From Chloroflexota bacterium (lineage in GTDB: Bacteria; Chloroflexota; Anaerolineae; Anaerolineales; E44-bin32), in the NCBI GenBank assembly GCA_022561215.1, contig JADFRQ010000007.1:1-64000 (forward strand): a stretch of DNA of 64,000 nt, in the 5' to 3' direction. Below, in pieces: positions 1-8,642 of this stretch (position 1 is its first letter; every line of letters begins with the position of its first letter). The notes under the pieces are model-generated. The model was given only the letters and a program-made list of their open reading frames with translations, was not told the DNA's origin and did not search any database. Made by a program: the position numbers and the translations under genes.

Positions 1-782
1 CGGGTTTTTGGTTGGCCCCGTGCAATTTCGATGAGGGTCTTGTTGGCCAATACTTTAAAATGCGGTCGGTCCAAGCGTTTTGCTTGCCATTCCCTGAAAA
101 ACGTAATCTCCTGGAGCACGGCCATCTCGCGCGGCTTTAGTTTTCGAGCGCCATGTATTTTCCAGAGACGTTTCTCCGGTGTTTCAACGTCATTTGCATT
201 AAGCGTAGTAAGGCGTTCGAATTCTTCAGCTGCTTCTTCCCAGTTCTGATTTTCTTTCAGCATCAAGGCGAGACGATCGCGCAGCCGCAGAAGATAGTGG
301 GTATCCAATCGGGCGTAATCCAGTAATTCATCCGGCAATGGACGCTGACCCCAATTGGCGCGCTGCCAGCGCTTGTTGACTTTTACCCCAAACTCGTCAG
401 CGAGCACGTCCCCCAATCCAGTGCGCGTGCGCCCCAGTGTGCGAAGAGCAGTCCGTGTATCAAACAAATTTATTACCTGGAAACCGAAATCGCGCTTAAG
501 ACAGCGTAGATCATACTCCGCGGCATGGATAACTTTCTCAACTTTGGGGTCGGTAAAGACATCCTTAAGGGGGCTTAGATCAGGAAGCGTGATGGTATCG
601 AGCAAGTAGTCATGGCCAGGGAAGGAAATCTGGATCAAACATACTTGCTCTTGATAGGCATAAAGGCTGTTCGATTCTGTATCGATGGCGATCTGCGGCT
701 GAGAAGAGAGCTGCATTTTCAGCTTCCGAAGATCGGCTTGTTTGTCGATAAATTCGGGTTTCGGAAGAAAACTCGGAATCAT
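1..782 (-). CDS. rnd: Ribonuclease D (3' end beyond window)
   Basis: This is a 3'-5' exoribonuclease of the DEDD family that trims tRNA and other stable RNA ends in the cytoplasm. The reverse strand reads from ATG at 782 without a stop to position 1, so about 260 residues are visible and the C-terminus is outside the window. The motifs are DTESNSLY (Exo I, residues about 34-41), HAAEYDL (Exo II) and YARLDTHYLL (Exo III), which supply the metal-binding acidic residues. The last part (ARKLKPREMAVLQEITFFRE) fits the start of an HRDC domain. It is transcribed divergently from the Rieske operon. A TATAAT box ends only 7 bases before the ATG, so the transcript may be leaderless. The family assignment is firm. 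The start could be a little further upstream, since the frame stays open to a stop at 825-827. Confidence 0.92.
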   Translation of the reverse strand, partial: MIPSFLPKPEFIDKQADLRKLKMQLSSQPQIAIDTESNSLYAYQEQVCLIQISFPGHDYLLDTITLPDLSPLKDVFTDPKVEKVIHAAEYDLRCLKRDFGFQVINLFDTRTALRTLGRTRTGLGDVLADEFGVKVNKRWQRANWGQRPLPDELLDYARLDTHYLLRLRDRLALMLKENQNWEEAAEEFERLTTLNANDVETPEKRLWKIHGARKLKPREMAVLQEITFFREWQAKRLDRPHFKVLANKTLIEIARGQPKT

Positions 783-789
783 AGCCGTT

Positions 790-795
790 ATTATA
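790..795 (-). promoter_or_regulatory. -10 box for RNase D, possible leaderless start
   Basis: The reverse strand carries a perfect TATAAT. Its downstream edge is 7 bases from the ATG at 782, which would put the transcription start at or next to the start codon. A TTGTCA lies upstream, but with a 21-base spacer, longer than usual. No Shine-Dalgarno sequence is seen at the ATG. Confidence 0.4.
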
Positions 796-815
796 CCTAG
801 CCGCGATCTCGAAAA

Positions 816-844
816 TTGACAACATTAAGCAACCATGTTACAAA
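816..844 (+). promoter_or_regulatory. sigma70-like promoter of the Rieske operon
   Basis: TTGACA (816-821), a 17-base spacer and TACAAA (839-844) form a good sigma70-type promoter. The predicted start is near 851, giving a leader of about 70 bases before the Rieske ATG. It overlaps the upstream region of the divergent RNase D gene, so the two may share regulation. Confidence 0.55.
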
Positions 845-923
845 TAGCGCGCTCGGCTACTGGTGATCGCCGGGCAATCATCCAAGTACCACATTGCTTA
901 ATTAAGGATTTAGGAGAAACTGC

Positions 924-1568
924 ATGACCGAAGAGGCTGCCGTTCAGGCCCCGGTGGAAGCTCCTCTGAGTGTTGCTTTAACACGGCGAGAGTTTCTTTA
1001 CTATTTGTGGGGTGCGTCGATGGCCGTTTTCACGGCCGCCTCCGTTGGAGCCACAATTTGGTTTGTTCTGCCGCGGTTCCGTGAAGGTGAATTTGGTGGA
1101 GCGTTCACTTTCCCAATCTCCGAATTACCGCCACCCGATATTGCGCCAAAGGAATTTGCCCAAGGCCGCTTCTGGCTTGTAAATGTCGGCCAGTTGTCAC
1201 TCGACGATACGCGCAGGCCGTTAGAGTACCCGCTGAATCTGGGAATTCGCGCCATTTTCAAGGTTTGTACACATCTTGGTTGTCTTTACAAATGGAATAC
1301 CATAAATGATCGTTTCGAATGTCCATGCCACGGCTCGAAATTTTTAAAAATGGGAACTCGAATAAGTGGACCTGCGCGGCGCAATCTTGACTTGTTCATC
1401 GTTGAAATATTGGATGCGTCGGGAACGGTGCTCGCGCGCACAGAACCCTCGATGGGCAGCAATGAGGGCACGGCGGTTGAAGTGCCCAGTAATGCAGCAT
1501 CGTTCAGGGTGGATACAGGGCGTACGGTAAAAGGCGCATTGAACTCCAAACCCGGTGGGGGATCCTAG
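924..1568 (+). CDS. Rieske 2Fe-2S protein of the bc/b6f-type complex
   Basis: This is the iron-sulfur subunit (214 aa) that takes electrons from quinol at the cytochrome b Qo site and passes them to cytochrome c. The cluster ligands are in CTHLGC (residues 115-120) and CPCHGS (133-138), in the canonical two-box arrangement of high-potential Rieske proteins. The N-terminus has a twin-arginine motif TRREFL (20-25) followed by a membrane segment (about 27-49), as expected for a Tat-exported, membrane-anchored Rieske protein. The usual GPAPRPL loop appears as GPARRNL. An AGGAG ribosome-binding site sits 9 bases before the ATG. It is the first gene of a three-gene operon, with cytochrome b starting 10 bases after its stop. 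Confidence 0.95.
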   Translation: MTEEAAVQAPVEAPLSVALTRREFLYYLWGASMAVFTAASVGATIWFVLPRFREGEFGGAFTFPISELPPPDIAPKEFAQGRFWLVNVGQLSLDDTRRPLEYPLNLGIRAIFKVCTHLGCLYKWNTINDRFECPCHGSKFLKMGTRISGPARRNLDLFIVEILDASGTVLARTEPSMGSNEGTAVEVPSNAASFRVDTGRTVKGALNSKPGGGS

Positions 1569-1577
1569 GAGGAACCT

Positions 1578-3167
1578 ATGCCAATATTTGAAGTCCACCT
1601 CCCTCTTCTGGATGAAATTAAAACAAAGGGCTTGAAGCTTGCTCTGCAGGGTATGGCTGATAATGCCGTGGAAAGGTTAACATCGGGTCTGGGAATTTCT
1701 GAAGTGCGCGCAGTCATGCGCGATGATCCTCCTCCGAGGCCAAATCCGCGATTAAAGCCGCATGCCGAGGGATTTTGGCTGCACATGCGGCCCACTTATT
1801 ACAACAATTTGCTCGATGGCATCTACCCAAGCTTCTTGCTGGGATGGCTATCTACTTTTTTCTTTACCTTCGAAATTATCACCGGCATTTTCCTCATGGT
1901 TTACTACACGCCATCCCCACTCGTGGCCTATGACAACATGCTCAATATTCTCAGCAACGTCCCCTTTGGCCGCTTAATGCGTGACATGCACAAGCTTGGA
2001 GCCGAGCTGATGGTAGCGATTGTCGCGTTGCACATGTTGCGTACATTTCTCACGGGCTCGTATAAGAAACCGCGCCAATTTACCTGGGCGACCGGATTAA
2101 TCCTGCTATTAGTGACAGCGCTCCTGTCGTTTTCTGGCTATCTGCTTCCCTGGGATCAGCTCAGCCTCTGGGCAGTTACCATTGGCGCTTCCATGGCCGA
2201 AGCCGCGCCGCCAGAAATAGTGGGCAAGACACTTAACCTCATTGTGCGCGGTGCACCTGAATTTGGCGCCGGCGGTCTTTTAAGATTCTATTTATTGCAT
2301 GTGATTTTTCTTCCCCTGGTTGGTTTGCTTGCATTCGGTGTGCATTACTACAAGGTCATTCTTCACGGGCATAGTCTGCCGCCGGAGGCTGAAGAAGTCG
2401 GGGTGGATACTGCCAGAAAAGTACCCATAAAGGTGCGGACTTATTTCATGCCCAGGATCCTCACGCGTGAATTATTTTGGGTCGCTATCCTTTTGGCGAT
2501 CATGGTCCTGTGGAGCGCGTACCTCTTCCATGCTCCACTTGAGCCGCATGCTGAATCCTTGATAACCCCGCTGCATATCATCTCACCCTGGTATTTTCTT
2601 TGGCTGCAAGGCATGCTCAAATTAGGTGACAAAGTGATCTGGGGAGTGATTCTCCCAACGATCTTGATCGGCGGCCTGCTTTTCCTCCCCTATATTGAAG
2701 TGGGTCCAAGTCGACGTTATGGCCATCGCCGGATTGGGCTTTCGGCGGCAATGCTGTTTGTGGCGGGGATAATAATCTTATCGTTTATGGGGACGCCCTT
2801 TTACGGGGTGGATACTTCGCCAGAGCAAGAAGCGGTTGCTGTCTTGGTTCCGGAAACCGAACCTGGCCCACTGCGACTCTCTGATTGGGATGAATTGGAA
2901 ACGGGCGTCTACGAATCGGCTGCATGGAATATCGCACCGAACCGAACGCTGCGCGATCTGCTGCATACTTTTAATGAAGAAATTGAAATTGCCGAATATG
3001 GTGGGCGTACGGGGTGGGAAGGCGTGATGGTTATTGAGGATTGGCAGCCCGGTCTCAAGAAAATTACGCTGCGGGTGCTGTGGATTGATCAAGCAACCGG
3101 CGATCCGGGCGAGTTCAACAATTCTACCTACCTGCATCAAAACAGCGATTACGGACAGGGAGAGTAA
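1578..3167 (+). CDS. Cytochrome b6/subunit IV fusion (529 aa)
   Basis: This is the membrane dihaem core of a quinol:cytochrome c oxidoreductase. Haem ligands are H138 and H152 in the second core helix, and H241 and H256 in the fourth. The 15-residue spacing of the second pair is the b6 pattern rather than the 14 of mitochondrial-type cytochrome b. SGYLLPWDQLS precedes the Qo region. The C-terminal half matches subunit IV, but the PEWY Qo motif reads SPWY (ISPWYFLW), so the glutamate is replaced. A non-membrane N-terminal extension of about 65 residues precedes the haem domain. After the last membrane helices there is a soluble tail of about 120 residues. The ribosome-binding site AGGAGG is close to the ATG. 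The next gene begins 2 bases after the stop. Confidence 0.95.
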   Translation: MPIFEVHLPLLDEIKTKGLKLALQGMADNAVERLTSGLGISEVRAVMRDDPPPRPNPRLKPHAEGFWLHMRPTYYNNLLDGIYPSFLLGWLSTFFFTFEIITGIFLMVYYTPSPLVAYDNMLNILSNVPFGRLMRDMHKLGAELMVAIVALHMLRTFLTGSYKKPRQFTWATGLILLLVTALLSFSGYLLPWDQLSLWAVTIGASMAEAAPPEIVGKTLNLIVRGAPEFGAGGLLRFYLLHVIFLPLVGLLAFGVHYYKVILHGHSLPPEAEEVGVDTARKVPIKVRTYFMPRILTRELFWVAILLAIMVLWSAYLFHAPLEPHAESLITPLHIISPWYFLWLQGMLKLGDKVIWGVILPTILIGGLLFLPYIEVGPSRRYGHRRIGLSAAMLFVAGIIILSFMGTPFYGVDTSPEQEAVAVLVPETEPGPLRLSDWDELETGVYESAAWNIAPNRTLRDLLHTFNEEIEIAEYGGRTGWEGVMVIEDWQPGLKKITLRVLWIDQATGDPGEFNNSTYLHQNSDYGQGE

Positions 3168-3169
3168 GT

Positions 3170-4009
3170 ATGAAGTTGACCGTTGTGCTCGGGACTCTAA
3201 GCTTCTTTGTTCTCGTCATCGCGATTGTCTTCATCGCGGCTAACGAACAAGACCGCATGGAATCCTTTACTCAATCGTACCAATCACGTCAAATTGAAAC
3301 CGGTGCGGCGCTCTTCGAAAACAACTGCATCATTTGTCATGGCCCTCAAGGTAGAGGAATAGATTCCGTCGGCCCGGCAATTAACGCGGCCGATCTCTTT
3401 AATGGTGAAAGGCTGGGGAGTTTCGGTTTCTCTGGCACAGTTGAAAATTATCTGCGTGGTGTGATCTCTGCTGGTCGCCCGGTTCCAAGTGAGGGAACCG
3501 ACTTCCCGGAGAGAATGCCGACCTGGGGTATGGATAACGGCGGCCCAATGCGCGACGATCAAATTAACGCATTGGTTGAGTTCATCATGAATTGGGAGGA
3601 AGTCGCCCTCGCCCGCGGCGAAGATAAGCCGGATGGGGGAACGCCTGGGGAAGGTGTAGGAACCGATATCACGATTGCCTTGCCGGCCGGTGATCCAGAA
3701 GTGGGCGAAGAGCTCATTGCTGGCACTTTGGCGTGTGCGGCCTGCCATGTTTTGGGGCCTGCCGGTCCTGCCTGGGCCGCAGAGGCTGGCATCCCGGGTA
3801 TCGCAACCCGCGCCGAAAGCCGCACTTCGCAGGATGACTACACTGGCGAGGCATCGGATGCAGTGCAGTACCTGATCGAATCGATCCTGCTTTCTGATGC
3901 CTATGTAGTGGATGGGTATCTGTCAGGAATCATGCCCGCCAATTATTCTCAGCGTCTCAATGTGCAGGAGTTAGCGGATATCATTGCCTACCTGCAGAGT
4001 CTCCCCTAG
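3170..4009 (+). CDS. Membrane-anchored dihaem cytochrome c
   Basis: This 279-residue electron carrier probably accepts electrons from the Rieske protein. An uncleaved N-terminal membrane segment (about residues 4-23) anchors it. Two cytochrome c domains follow, with haem-binding motifs CIICH (53-57) and CAACH (189-193). Likely axial methionines lie in ERMPTWG (Met116 region) and in GIMPANYS near the C-terminus. The two domains are joined by a Gly/Pro/acidic linker (about 150-170). The gene begins 2 bases after cytochrome b and ends the operon, followed at once by a strong terminator. Fused di-cytochrome subunits next to b6-type proteins are known in several bacterial phyla. The physiological acceptor is not in this window. 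Confidence 0.93.
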   Translation: MKLTVVLGTLSFFVLVIAIVFIAANEQDRMESFTQSYQSRQIETGAALFENNCIICHGPQGRGIDSVGPAINAADLFNGERLGSFGFSGTVENYLRGVISAGRPVPSEGTDFPERMPTWGMDNGGPMRDDQINALVEFIMNWEEVALARGEDKPDGGTPGEGVGTDITIALPAGDPEVGEELIAGTLACAACHVLGPAGPAWAAEAGIPGIATRAESRTSQDDYTGEASDAVQYLIESILLSDAYVVDGYLSGIMPANYSQRLNVQELADIIAYLQSLP

Positions 4010-4035
4010 ATATAAATAGAACGGACTGTAGGCCG

Positions 4036-4066
4036 CCGCCACCTGCTAACAGGTGGCGGTGTGTTT
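4036..4066 (+). terminator. Rho-independent terminator of the Rieske/cyt b/cyt c operon
   Basis: A perfect 10-bp stem (CCGCCACCTG pairing with CAGGTGGCGG) with a CTAA loop is followed by TGTGTTTT. It lies 26 bases after the cytochrome c stop codon. Confidence 0.85.
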
Positions 4067-4347
4067 TGAGAATGACTGACGATGGACAATCTGCTACGCT
4101 GATCAATTCAGATAGCGTGGTGGGCGCCCCTTCTTTCCTCCACTCAGCGAGAGCAAAGGCGGCCTGTTCTCTTTCTTAGCGCAAGAGGATGAAAGTTACC
4201 CTCATCGCTGCGTAAATTCGCCCTCGGGCATAGCGCTCGAGGAGAGGCCACTGCACCCGCAGATTTACTCGAACCTCGTAGGGGTGTTGGCGCCGGTTGT
4301 GTTTGGCGGGTGGGTGATTTATTATTTGTCGACCTAGAGGAACTCAC
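4067..4347. other. Intergenic stretch, no gene recognised
   Basis: Between the terminator and the next start there is no convincing ORF with a ribosome-binding site. A GGCCACTG stretch near 4245 briefly recalls a cobalamin-riboswitch box, but the rest of that fold is absent. It may be the promoter and leader region of the next gene. Confidence 0.4.
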
Positions 4348-5277
4348 ATGCGCAGACTCATTCCCTTCCAATTGTTCCTCGTTATTCTCAGCGCGTGGAT
4401 GCTACCTACAGCAGCAACTGCGCAACAAGATCCTGTCATTGAAGAATTAGAGATAGCCCTTTGGCCAGAGTTTGATCGTCAGGCGGTTTTGGTTATCTAT
4501 CGCATCCAACTTGCACAAGAAACACAACTGCCGGTATCACTCAGTCTTCCCATTCCTTCGGCAGTTGGTGAACCGCATGCGGTCGCCTGGAAGGTTGAGG
4601 GGGGAGAGCTATTCCTCGCAGATTACACGCGGCAGGAAGAAGGTGAATGGGCGCAGATTACATTTCAGGCGCAGGGATTGGCGACGCAATTGGAGTTCTA
4701 CCAGGAAATTGACACTACCGGTGCCGGCAAACATTTTGTATTTGTTTGGCCAGGAGGCTACGCGGCCAAAAATCTTCATTACGACGTGCAGCAGCCCGTG
4801 GGTTCGAGCGCGATGAATGTGGATCCTCCCTCGGATTCAACAACCCGGGGGGCTTTTGACCTTAACTATTTGCATGCCGATTTGGGTGCGCTCGCCGCGA
4901 ACACTAAATTCATGATTGACGTGAGCTACACGAAGCCAAATGATGCCCTCTCGGTCGACACAGTTTCGACCGGTCCGGTACTTTCTTCCATTCGCAGGGA
5001 AGAAAGTACCCCGGAAGTCGCACAAGATTTCCCCTGGGTGCAAGTAGGTGGTTTGGTGGGTGTTTTGTTGCTGTTCAGTGGTTTTATGTTTATCCGTTAT
5101 CGTCGAAATCACTCGCCAACAAAAATGCGCAGCAAGGCAAAAAGAAGGGCCAAGAAAAGCAAACTTAATCAGCAAACTATTTATAATTCATTATTGTTCT
5201 GCCAGAATTGTGGGACCAAGGCCGCTACTGCGGATCTTTTTTGTCGCAATTGCGGAACCAAGTTGAGACGTGAGTAA
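4348..5277 (+). CDS. Exported beta-rich membrane protein with C-terminal zinc ribbon
   Basis: This 309-residue protein is of unknown function. It has a signal peptide (residues 1-25, ending near TAATAQQ), an extracytoplasmic, probably beta-sandwich region (about 28-205), one membrane helix (about 228-248), a Lys/Arg-rich stretch and a zinc ribbon at the very end. The ribbon reads FCQNCGTK followed by FCRNCGTK, two CXXC pairs, and would face the cytoplasm. A Shine-Dalgarno GAGGAA is 6 bases before the ATG. It lies between the cytochrome operon and the ccm operon. A zinc ribbon also occurs in the CcmI-like protein at 9827-10315, and a beta-region plus membrane helix plus short tail in the dihaem lipoprotein at 10312-12102. 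A role in haem-protein assembly is inferred from context only. Confidence 0.8.
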   Translation: MRRLIPFQLFLVILSAWMLPTAATAQQDPVIEELEIALWPEFDRQAVLVIYRIQLAQETQLPVSLSLPIPSAVGEPHAVAWKVEGGELFLADYTRQEEGEWAQITFQAQGLATQLEFYQEIDTTGAGKHFVFVWPGGYAAKNLHYDVQQPVGSSAMNVDPPSDSTTRGAFDLNYLHADLGALAANTKFMIDVSYTKPNDALSVDTVSTGPVLSSIRREESTPEVAQDFPWVQVGGLVGVLLLFSGFMFIRYRRNHSPTKMRSKAKRRAKKSKLNQQTIYNSLLFCQNCGTKAATADLFCRNCGTKLRRE

Positions 5278-5925
5278 GAAACAATCCCCCCAGTTTTATA
5301 GACCAAAAATAACGAATCGCCGAAATGATCGAGCATTATTTTCCCCCGTCATCGGGAGCTAGTTTGGATTCGAATTTCGTAGTGGAAAAATACACAAAAA
5401 CTGGATTAATTCTGGGCATCCTCGATCTCTTTCCGGACTCACTTTCTTCAGTGCGGCTCTGGCCATTTTCTTTGGGAAATGTCAAGGTTGCGATCCAGGC
5501 CTGTGCAATCTGGCGCATCCTTTGGCTTTTCTTCACTCTGGAAACACAGCGCAGCTTCCTTTGCTGCTGTGGCTACGAATCGCAGCTTTTGACAATCCTT
5601 AACATTAAAACCTAAAGGGCGTGACCCTAAGCTTGCTATGTATTCACTTTCGCGTTGCTGTTGCTATTCCAGTGAGATTGATTGCTTTCTGGCAAAAGAG
5701 GACGAACGTCCCCTTATCATGCCAGTAAGTCTGATGTATAAGTATTTTATTGACTTTTTGCCAACACTTCATCTTGCTTTAATGTAGTTGTGCAAAAATG
5801 CGCAAATAGAGTGTTGAATTTTCGGGTGCATTCATTAGAAGTGGAGCAAGCGAGCAAAGTGATAGAATTGGAGGAGCTGTTGCCGGTGGCCGACAACTTG
5901 ATGTAAGATCATTTTTTACTGTGAG
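5278..5925. other. Long intergenic region before the ccm operon
   Basis: About 650 bases hold no gene I can support. There are two weak overlapping reading frames (plus 5325-5615, minus 5336-5536) without ribosome-binding sites or recognisable domains. The last 70 bases carry a promoter candidate for ccmE. The region is AT-richer than its surroundings from about 5730 to 5830. Confidence 0.4.
5860..5868 (+). promoter_or_regulatory. Extended -10 candidate for the ccm operon
   Basis: TGATAGAAT is an extended -10 element (TGn plus TAGAAT). It places a start near 5875, about 60 bases before the ccmE start. No good -35 is visible. The same nine bases occur upstream of moaA at 47648. Confidence 0.35.
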
Positions 5926-5934
5926 GTGAGATTG

Positions 5935-6456
5935 TTGAGCGAATATTCAGTAGAAGATAGGAAGGGAAGTTCCCCGGGACGCACAAAATTTATGCTTGGG
6001 GGACTATTAATAGTTCTCGCCGTAATCTACTTGATCGCTTCTGCGACTCAAGCGGCAGCTCAATACTATTTGACGATCGACGAATTGATCGCTAAGGGTG
6101 ATAGCTTCGGTGATCGCGATATCAAAGTATCGGGCGCGGTCGACGGCGAGTCGATCGTCTACGATGCGAAATCATTGACACTGCGATTCACGGCGGTCAA
6201 CGTCCCTGCAGATTTGAGTGAAATCGAGGCCGCCGGTGGGCTTGCAAAGGTTTTGTACACGGCATTGCGGGACCCCAACGCCAGCAGGATTGAAATTGAA
6301 TACATCGGCCCAAAGCCTGATCTATTGCGGCACGAAGCCCAGGCAATTGTGACAGGACGGATGGGATCGGATGGCGTATTCCACGCCGATGAATTGCTGC
6401 TGAAATGCCCAACACGCTATGAAGGAGAAATTCCTATCCAATCTGATGAAAGCTAA
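5935..6456 (+). CDS. ccmE: CcmE haem chaperone, CXXXY variant
   Basis: CcmE holds haem covalently outside the membrane and passes it to CcmF for attachment to apocytochromes. The protein (173 aa) has an N-terminal membrane anchor (about residues 18-37 from this start) and an OB-fold region. The conserved C-terminal site, usually HXXXY in proteobacteria (LAKHDENY), reads LLKCPTRY here. The haem-binding His is therefore replaced by Cys (about residue 158), while the Tyr (162) is kept. This CXXXY form is known from archaea, Desulfovibrio and some Gram-positive lineages. I place the start at TTG 5935 because GAGGTGA (5923-5929) is a good ribosome-binding site for it. A GTG at 5926 would lie inside that site. 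It is the first gene of the ccm operon. Confidence 0.9.
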   Translation: MSEYSVEDRKGSSPGRTKFMLGGLLIVLAVIYLIASATQAAAQYYLTIDELIAKGDSFGDRDIKVSGAVDGESIVYDAKSLTLRFTAVNVPADLSEIEAAGGLAKVLYTALRDPNASRIEIEYIGPKPDLLRHEAQAIVTGRMGSDGVFHADELLLKCPTRYEGEIPIQSDES

Positions 6457-6564
6457 CATAAAGGCGGATGGGAACGTTGCTATTTGCAATCCGGGCTGGA
6501 TTTCCAGCCCGGTCCGTATATTCGACGCCAGGATGAATACTGTCAATGGCTTAAGGGGGGCTTC

Positions 6565-8631
6565 TTGAATACATTCGTGGTGCCCAACATTGGCCTTTTT
6601 TCCTTATTCTTAGCATTTCTTGTCGCGATTTATGCCGCAGTGGCGGCAGTTTTCGGCGTCCGACAGCAGAATCCAAAGTGGATTGAAAGTGGGCGCGCGG
6701 CGATGCTGCTTACGTTCCCATTGTTAAGTATCGCCTGCGTGGCCCTCATTTTCTTGCTTGTCACCGGGCGTTATGAGTTTAAGTATGTTGCCTCGGTGAC
6801 CAGCGATACAATGCCTACCTACTTGAGAATCACGTCTTTGTGGGGAGGCCAAGCGGGATCATTGCTCTTTTGGTCGTGGTTAATGGCGGCCTTTACCGGC
6901 GCGGTTGGTTTGCGGAAATGGGATCGTGATCGCGAATTCTTGCCTTGGGTAATCTTAGTGACTATGGGTACTTTGGCATTTTTTCTATTGCTCGTCGTAT
7001 TCATTGAGAATCCCTTTGCACGTCTCTGGCAGTCGCTAGACGGAAGTCAGATCGCGGCGCCATTCCGACCTCGCGGCGCCGTTCCGCTATTTCCTAGCGA
7101 TGGTATAGGATTAAATCCCCTGCTCCGTCATCTCGGAATGATCATTCATCCTCCAATGCTCTATTTGGGATTTGTCTCCTATGTTATTCCGTACGCATTC
7201 GCTATCGCCGCATTGGCGACTGGGAGAACCGATGCACGCTGGATAAAGCTCACCCGCCGTTGGTCGCTGGTTGCTTGGCTTTTCCTTTCGCTCGGGCTCA
7301 TCCTCGGTGGTCGATGGGCATACGATGTCCTGGGTTGGGGAGGCTATTGGGGTTGGGATCCAGTTGAGATTGCGGCTTTAATGCCCTGGTTGGCGGGCAC
7401 AGCATTTTTACACTCTGTGATGATTCAAGAAAAACGTGGGATATTGAAACATTGGAACATGCTGCTTATCATTCTCACCTATGCGCTGGTAATATTCGGG
7501 ACATTCCTTACTCGATCAGGCGTACTATCTTCGGTGCATGCTTTTGCTCAGTCAGCCATGGGGCCGCTATTCTTGGGGTTCATCGGCGTCACTTTTATTT
7601 CCTCCGTCGCGCTCCTGATTCATCGCTGGAGCGATTTGAAGGGAGAGAATCATCTTGATTCCGTGATTTCCCGGGAATCCTTATTCCTCCTAAATAATTT
7701 GCTCTTCATGGGTATTCTAGTCATATGTTTTTGGGGGGTGCTATTCCCACTTATTTCGGAATTGTTCACGGGGCAGAAAGTGACGGTGGGCCCGATTTTT
7801 TACAAAAGGGCAACTGCCCCACTCTGGGGTGGGATACTTCTTTTAATGGGGATTGCACCGCTCTCTGTTTACGGGCGCACCTCATGGCAGCGATTGGGAA
7901 GTGCGCTCTGGAAACCTGCCCTGGCCGCGCTGATTTTCGAATTTATTCTTGTTGTTCAAGGAGTGCGCAGTATCGCGGCCCTTATTGGTTATGGGCTCGC
8001 TGCCTTTGTTGCATTTGTGACACTTTACGAATTTTGGAGGGGAACGAAAGCGCGCCGTAAGAGACATAAGGAAAGCTTTCCTACGGCGCTCTGGCGAATG
8101 GCGCGTCGAAATCGACGCCGTTATGGGGGCTATGTCATTCACCTGGGGATTGTCCTGATGGCATTTGGGATTATAGGGATTGAAATGTTTCAGACAGAGA
8201 CGCAAGCCACACTTGCGCAAGGCGAGCAGCTAACCCTCGGCAGGTACACGATGGTCTTCGATTCGCTGAGTGAATGGGATACCAATGAGGGTCGCAATGT
8301 AGCCCGCGCAGTTGTTCAGATTTACCGGGAGGATAAATTTTTAGGCGAACTTTACCCTAGAAGAGATTTCTATTATGCCTCGCAGCAGTCCATGACCATT
8401 CCCGGTGTGAGATCGACTCTAGAAGATGATTTTTATGTGCTGCTTGTCGGTTGGGAACCAATCGCGGCGCAAGGCACGACCTTTAAGGTCTATCACAATC
8501 CGCTGGTGAACTTTATTTGGATGGGTGGTTTTGTTTTTATTTTGGGCACTCTGGTCGCGGCTTGGCCGGAACGAGAGTCGCTCCCAAGTCGAAAAAGAGT
8601 CTCCACTCGTGGAGCTTTGATGCGAGCCTAG
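6565..8631 (+). CDS. ccmF: CcmF haem lyase subunit
   Basis: CcmF is the integral membrane haem-lyase component that ligates haem to apocytochrome c with CcmH. The 688-residue protein has many membrane helices, the tryptophan-rich WWD signature (GWGGYWGWDPVE) and conserved histidines in IIHPPMLYLG and AFLHSVMIQEKRG. It ends with a long periplasmic region and a last helix before the cytoplasmic tail, as in the family. The frame is open further upstream, to a TTG at 6484. TTG 6565 is preferred because AAGGGGGG lies just before it and translation then begins directly at the first helix (NTFVVPNIGLFSLFL). The ccmH ATG follows 11 bases after the stop. Confidence 0.95.
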   Translation: MNTFVVPNIGLFSLFLAFLVAIYAAVAAVFGVRQQNPKWIESGRAAMLLTFPLLSIACVALIFLLVTGRYEFKYVASVTSDTMPTYLRITSLWGGQAGSLLFWSWLMAAFTGAVGLRKWDRDREFLPWVILVTMGTLAFFLLLVVFIENPFARLWQSLDGSQIAAPFRPRGAVPLFPSDGIGLNPLLRHLGMIIHPPMLYLGFVSYVIPYAFAIAALATGRTDARWIKLTRRWSLVAWLFLSLGLILGGRWAYDVLGWGGYWGWDPVEIAALMPWLAGTAFLHSVMIQEKRGILKHWNMLLIILTYALVIFGTFLTRSGVLSSVHAFAQSAMGPLFLGFIGVTFISSVALLIHRWSDLKGENHLDSVISRESLFLLNNLLFMGILVICFWGVLFPLISELFTGQKVTVGPIFYKRATAPLWGGILLLMGIAPLSVYGRTSWQRLGSALWKPALAALIFEFILVVQGVRSIAALIGYGLAAFVAFVTLYEFWRGTKARRKRHKESFPTALWRMARRNRRRYGGYVIHLGIVLMAFGIIGIEMFQTETQATLAQGEQLTLGRYTMVFDSLSEWDTNEGRNVARAVVQIYREDKFLGELYPRRDFYYASQQSMTIPGVRSTLEDDFYVLLVGWEPIAAQGTTFKVYHNPLVNFIWMGGFVFILGTLVAAWPERESLPSRKRVSTRGALMRA

Positions 8632-8642
8632 TGGGAAGGTCA

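Noticed and set aside
31..609. Forward-strand ORFs at 31-249 and 355-609
   Set aside because: They lie on the opposite strand of the RNase D gene, whose three exonuclease motifs are clear.
4210..4320. Possible cobalamin riboswitch (GGCCACTG near 4245)
   Set aside because: Only a short box is similar. The other conserved parts of the fold are missing, and the downstream gene has no B12 link.
5336..5536. A 66-codon reverse-strand ORF in the gap before ccmE
   Set aside because: No ribosome-binding site or known domain, and it overlaps an equally weak forward ORF; not enough support for a gene.
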